From assembly GCA_014801225.1 (NCBI GenBank), contig JAAVEO010000012.1, forward strand, positions 1 to 42,587: a stretch of 42,587 nt of DNA. The letters are read 5' to 3'. This document shows positions 41,828 through 42,587 of this stretch, piece by piece. Under the pieces are notes generated by a model, which saw only the letters and a list, made by a program, of their open reading frames with translations, was not told the origin of the DNA and did no database searches. The stretch is from Bacteroides sp. (GTDB lineage Bacteria > Bacteroidota > Bacteroidia > Bacteroidales > Muribaculaceae). A program made the translations under genes and the position numbers. Every line of letters begins with the position of its first letter. Position 1 is the first letter of the stretch.

Positions 41828-42435
41828 TGTCGAATATGAAGAAGGCTGTAGCAGTATTTGATTTTGATGGCACACTCACATTGAAAGACTCATTTATAGA
41901 GTTTGCTATCCATGCTGTGGGAAAGAAACAACTATTACTCGCTATGCTAAAGAATTTCCGTTGGCTGGCGGCATGGAAGCTGGGTAAGATCGATGGAGGA
42001 GTCGCGAAAGAGAGATTGTTCGCCACTCTTTATAAGGATATGCCTCTTGATGAATTTAGAGCAAAATGTGTCTCATTCGCTTGGGCTGTCGATAAGTTTG
42101 AAAGAAAAGATACTATAAATAAACTCCGTACTCATTTGCAAGCAGGTCATGATGTCTACATAATCTCGGCAAGTATTTCCGATTGGATTATACCCTGGGC
42201 CAAAGCGTATGGCATACACCGATCCCATATTCTCGCCACTGAAATCGACGTTACCGACTCCGGACATCTCACCGGCAGATTCTCGACCCCCAATTGCATA
42301 GGAGAGCAAAAGGTGGCAAGACTTAAAACTCTCTTCCCCGACCTCTCCCAAATTGATCTCTACGCCTACGGCGACTCCGCCGGTGATTATCCCCTTCTTT
42401 CCATCGCCGATCATCCCTCTCTCCTGACTCCCTGA
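41827..42435 (+). CDS. HAD-IB family phosphatase
   Basis: 202 residues from the ATG that overlaps the upstream stop by 1 nt; a longer frame from 41779 would extend into the upstream gene and is not needed. Motif I is FDFDGTLT (D12, D14), motif II YIISAS, motif III is in GEQKVARL and motif IV is GDSAGD (D183, D187). HAD-IB enzymes are phosphoserine-phosphatase-like. Next to a DPPR synthase, a fitting role is removal of the 5-phosphate from polyprenyl-phosphoryl-ribose 5-phosphate, as proposed for the mycobacterial pathway. A glycerol- or serine-phosphate role cannot be excluded. Confidence 0.88.
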   Translation: MSNMKKAVAVFDFDGTLTLKDSFIEFAIHAVGKKQLLLAMLKNFRWLAAWKLGKIDGGVAKERLFATLYKDMPLDEFRAKCVSFAWAVDKFERKDTINKLRTHLQAGHDVYIISASISDWIIPWAKAYGIHRSHILATEIDVTDSGHLTGRFSTPNCIGEQKVARLKTLFPDLSQIDLYAYGDSAGDYPLLSIADHPSLLTP

Positions 42436-42473
42436 TATCCCTATCTCAGCTTTGCTTATTCAGACCTTATCGT

Positions 42474-42587
42474 CCTGGTTCTGTGGGCGAGCTTCAGATC
42501 GCCATTTGCCATTATTTACCCATCCTGATTCTACGTGCGAGCTTGAGATCGCCATAATTTACCCGTCCTGGTTCTGTGGGCGAGCTT
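42474..42587 (+). repeat. Three copies of the dispersed 30-bp intergenic repeat
   Basis: Copies at 42474-42503, 42524-42553 and 42567-42587 (cut by the window edge) share the core GGTTCTGTGGGCGAGCTT then CAGATCGCC; the middle one has several changes. Spacers are 20 and 13 bp, both containing ATTTACCC. The family matches the copies at 20496-20593. Confidence 0.85.

Noticed and set aside
42474..42587. Repeat-spacer pattern at the right edge as a CRISPR array
   Set aside because: Spacers are 13-20 bp, share ATTTACCC with one another, and one repeat is heavily changed; the same repeat also occurs elsewhere in the window. It fits an intergenic repeat family.

Overview
The window looks like a chromosomal segment from a Bacteroidales gut bacterium, most plausibly of the Muribaculaceae (S24-7) type. 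The support is: several promoters with the Bacteroidetes pattern (TTTG about 19-20 bp upstream of TAnnTTTG), almost no Shine-Dalgarno sequences, a short primary sigma factor without region 1.1, a FeoA-FeoB fusion, and secreted proteins with C-terminal tails like type IX secretion sorting signals. The family-level placement is inference from style and gene content; no search was run.

Layout. 1-3164: 3' part of a large Ig-repeat (Big_2) surface protein, then an outer-membrane barrel protein. 3165-3948: a non-coding stretch dominated by a long imperfect palindrome. 3949-7274: a DegP/HtrA protease, a small barrel-like protein and the primary sigma factor RpoD. 7349-10388 (minus): cdsA then an M3 oligopeptidase. 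10560-17327 (minus): an RND efflux operon (adaptor, pump, outer-membrane factor) ending in an LpxA-family acyltransferase. 17712-20297 (minus): rsfS then ftsH. 20595-26439 (minus): a four-gene operon of ROK sugar kinase, GH29 alpha-L-fucosidase, CutC and a transglutaminase-core protein. 26540-32274 (plus): a pyrimidine operon pyrC-pyrK-pyrD-pyrF-pyrE-pyrB behind a structured leader. 32583-33263 (minus): a secreted protein built wholly of 11-residue repeats. 33472-35913 (minus): FeoAB ferrous iron transporter. 36367-36440: tRNA-Ala(GGC). 36820-39015: a secreted multidomain protein. 39312-42435: a tightly overlapping trio of GT-C-like membrane protein, UbiA-family prenyl-phosphate phosphoribosyltransferase and HAD phosphatase.

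The most interesting points are: (i) the pyr leader, where a 40-codon Phe-rich open frame starts at the transcription start and ends inside an intrinsic terminator hairpin, the architecture of E. coli pyrBI attenuation; (ii) a PyrB with a C-terminal four-cysteine domain like the zinc domain of PyrI but without the allosteric domain; (iii) a mature protein made of 17 in-register 11-mers resembling LEA/synuclein-type amphipathic helices; (iv) an RND pump with a roughly 65-75 residue insertion carrying two extra hydrophobic segments; (v) a candidate lipid-linked pentofuranose module; (vi) a 30-bp intergenic repeat family found at gene 3' ends 22 kb apart; and (vii) a pseudoknot-topology leader RNA before the secreted protein at 36820.
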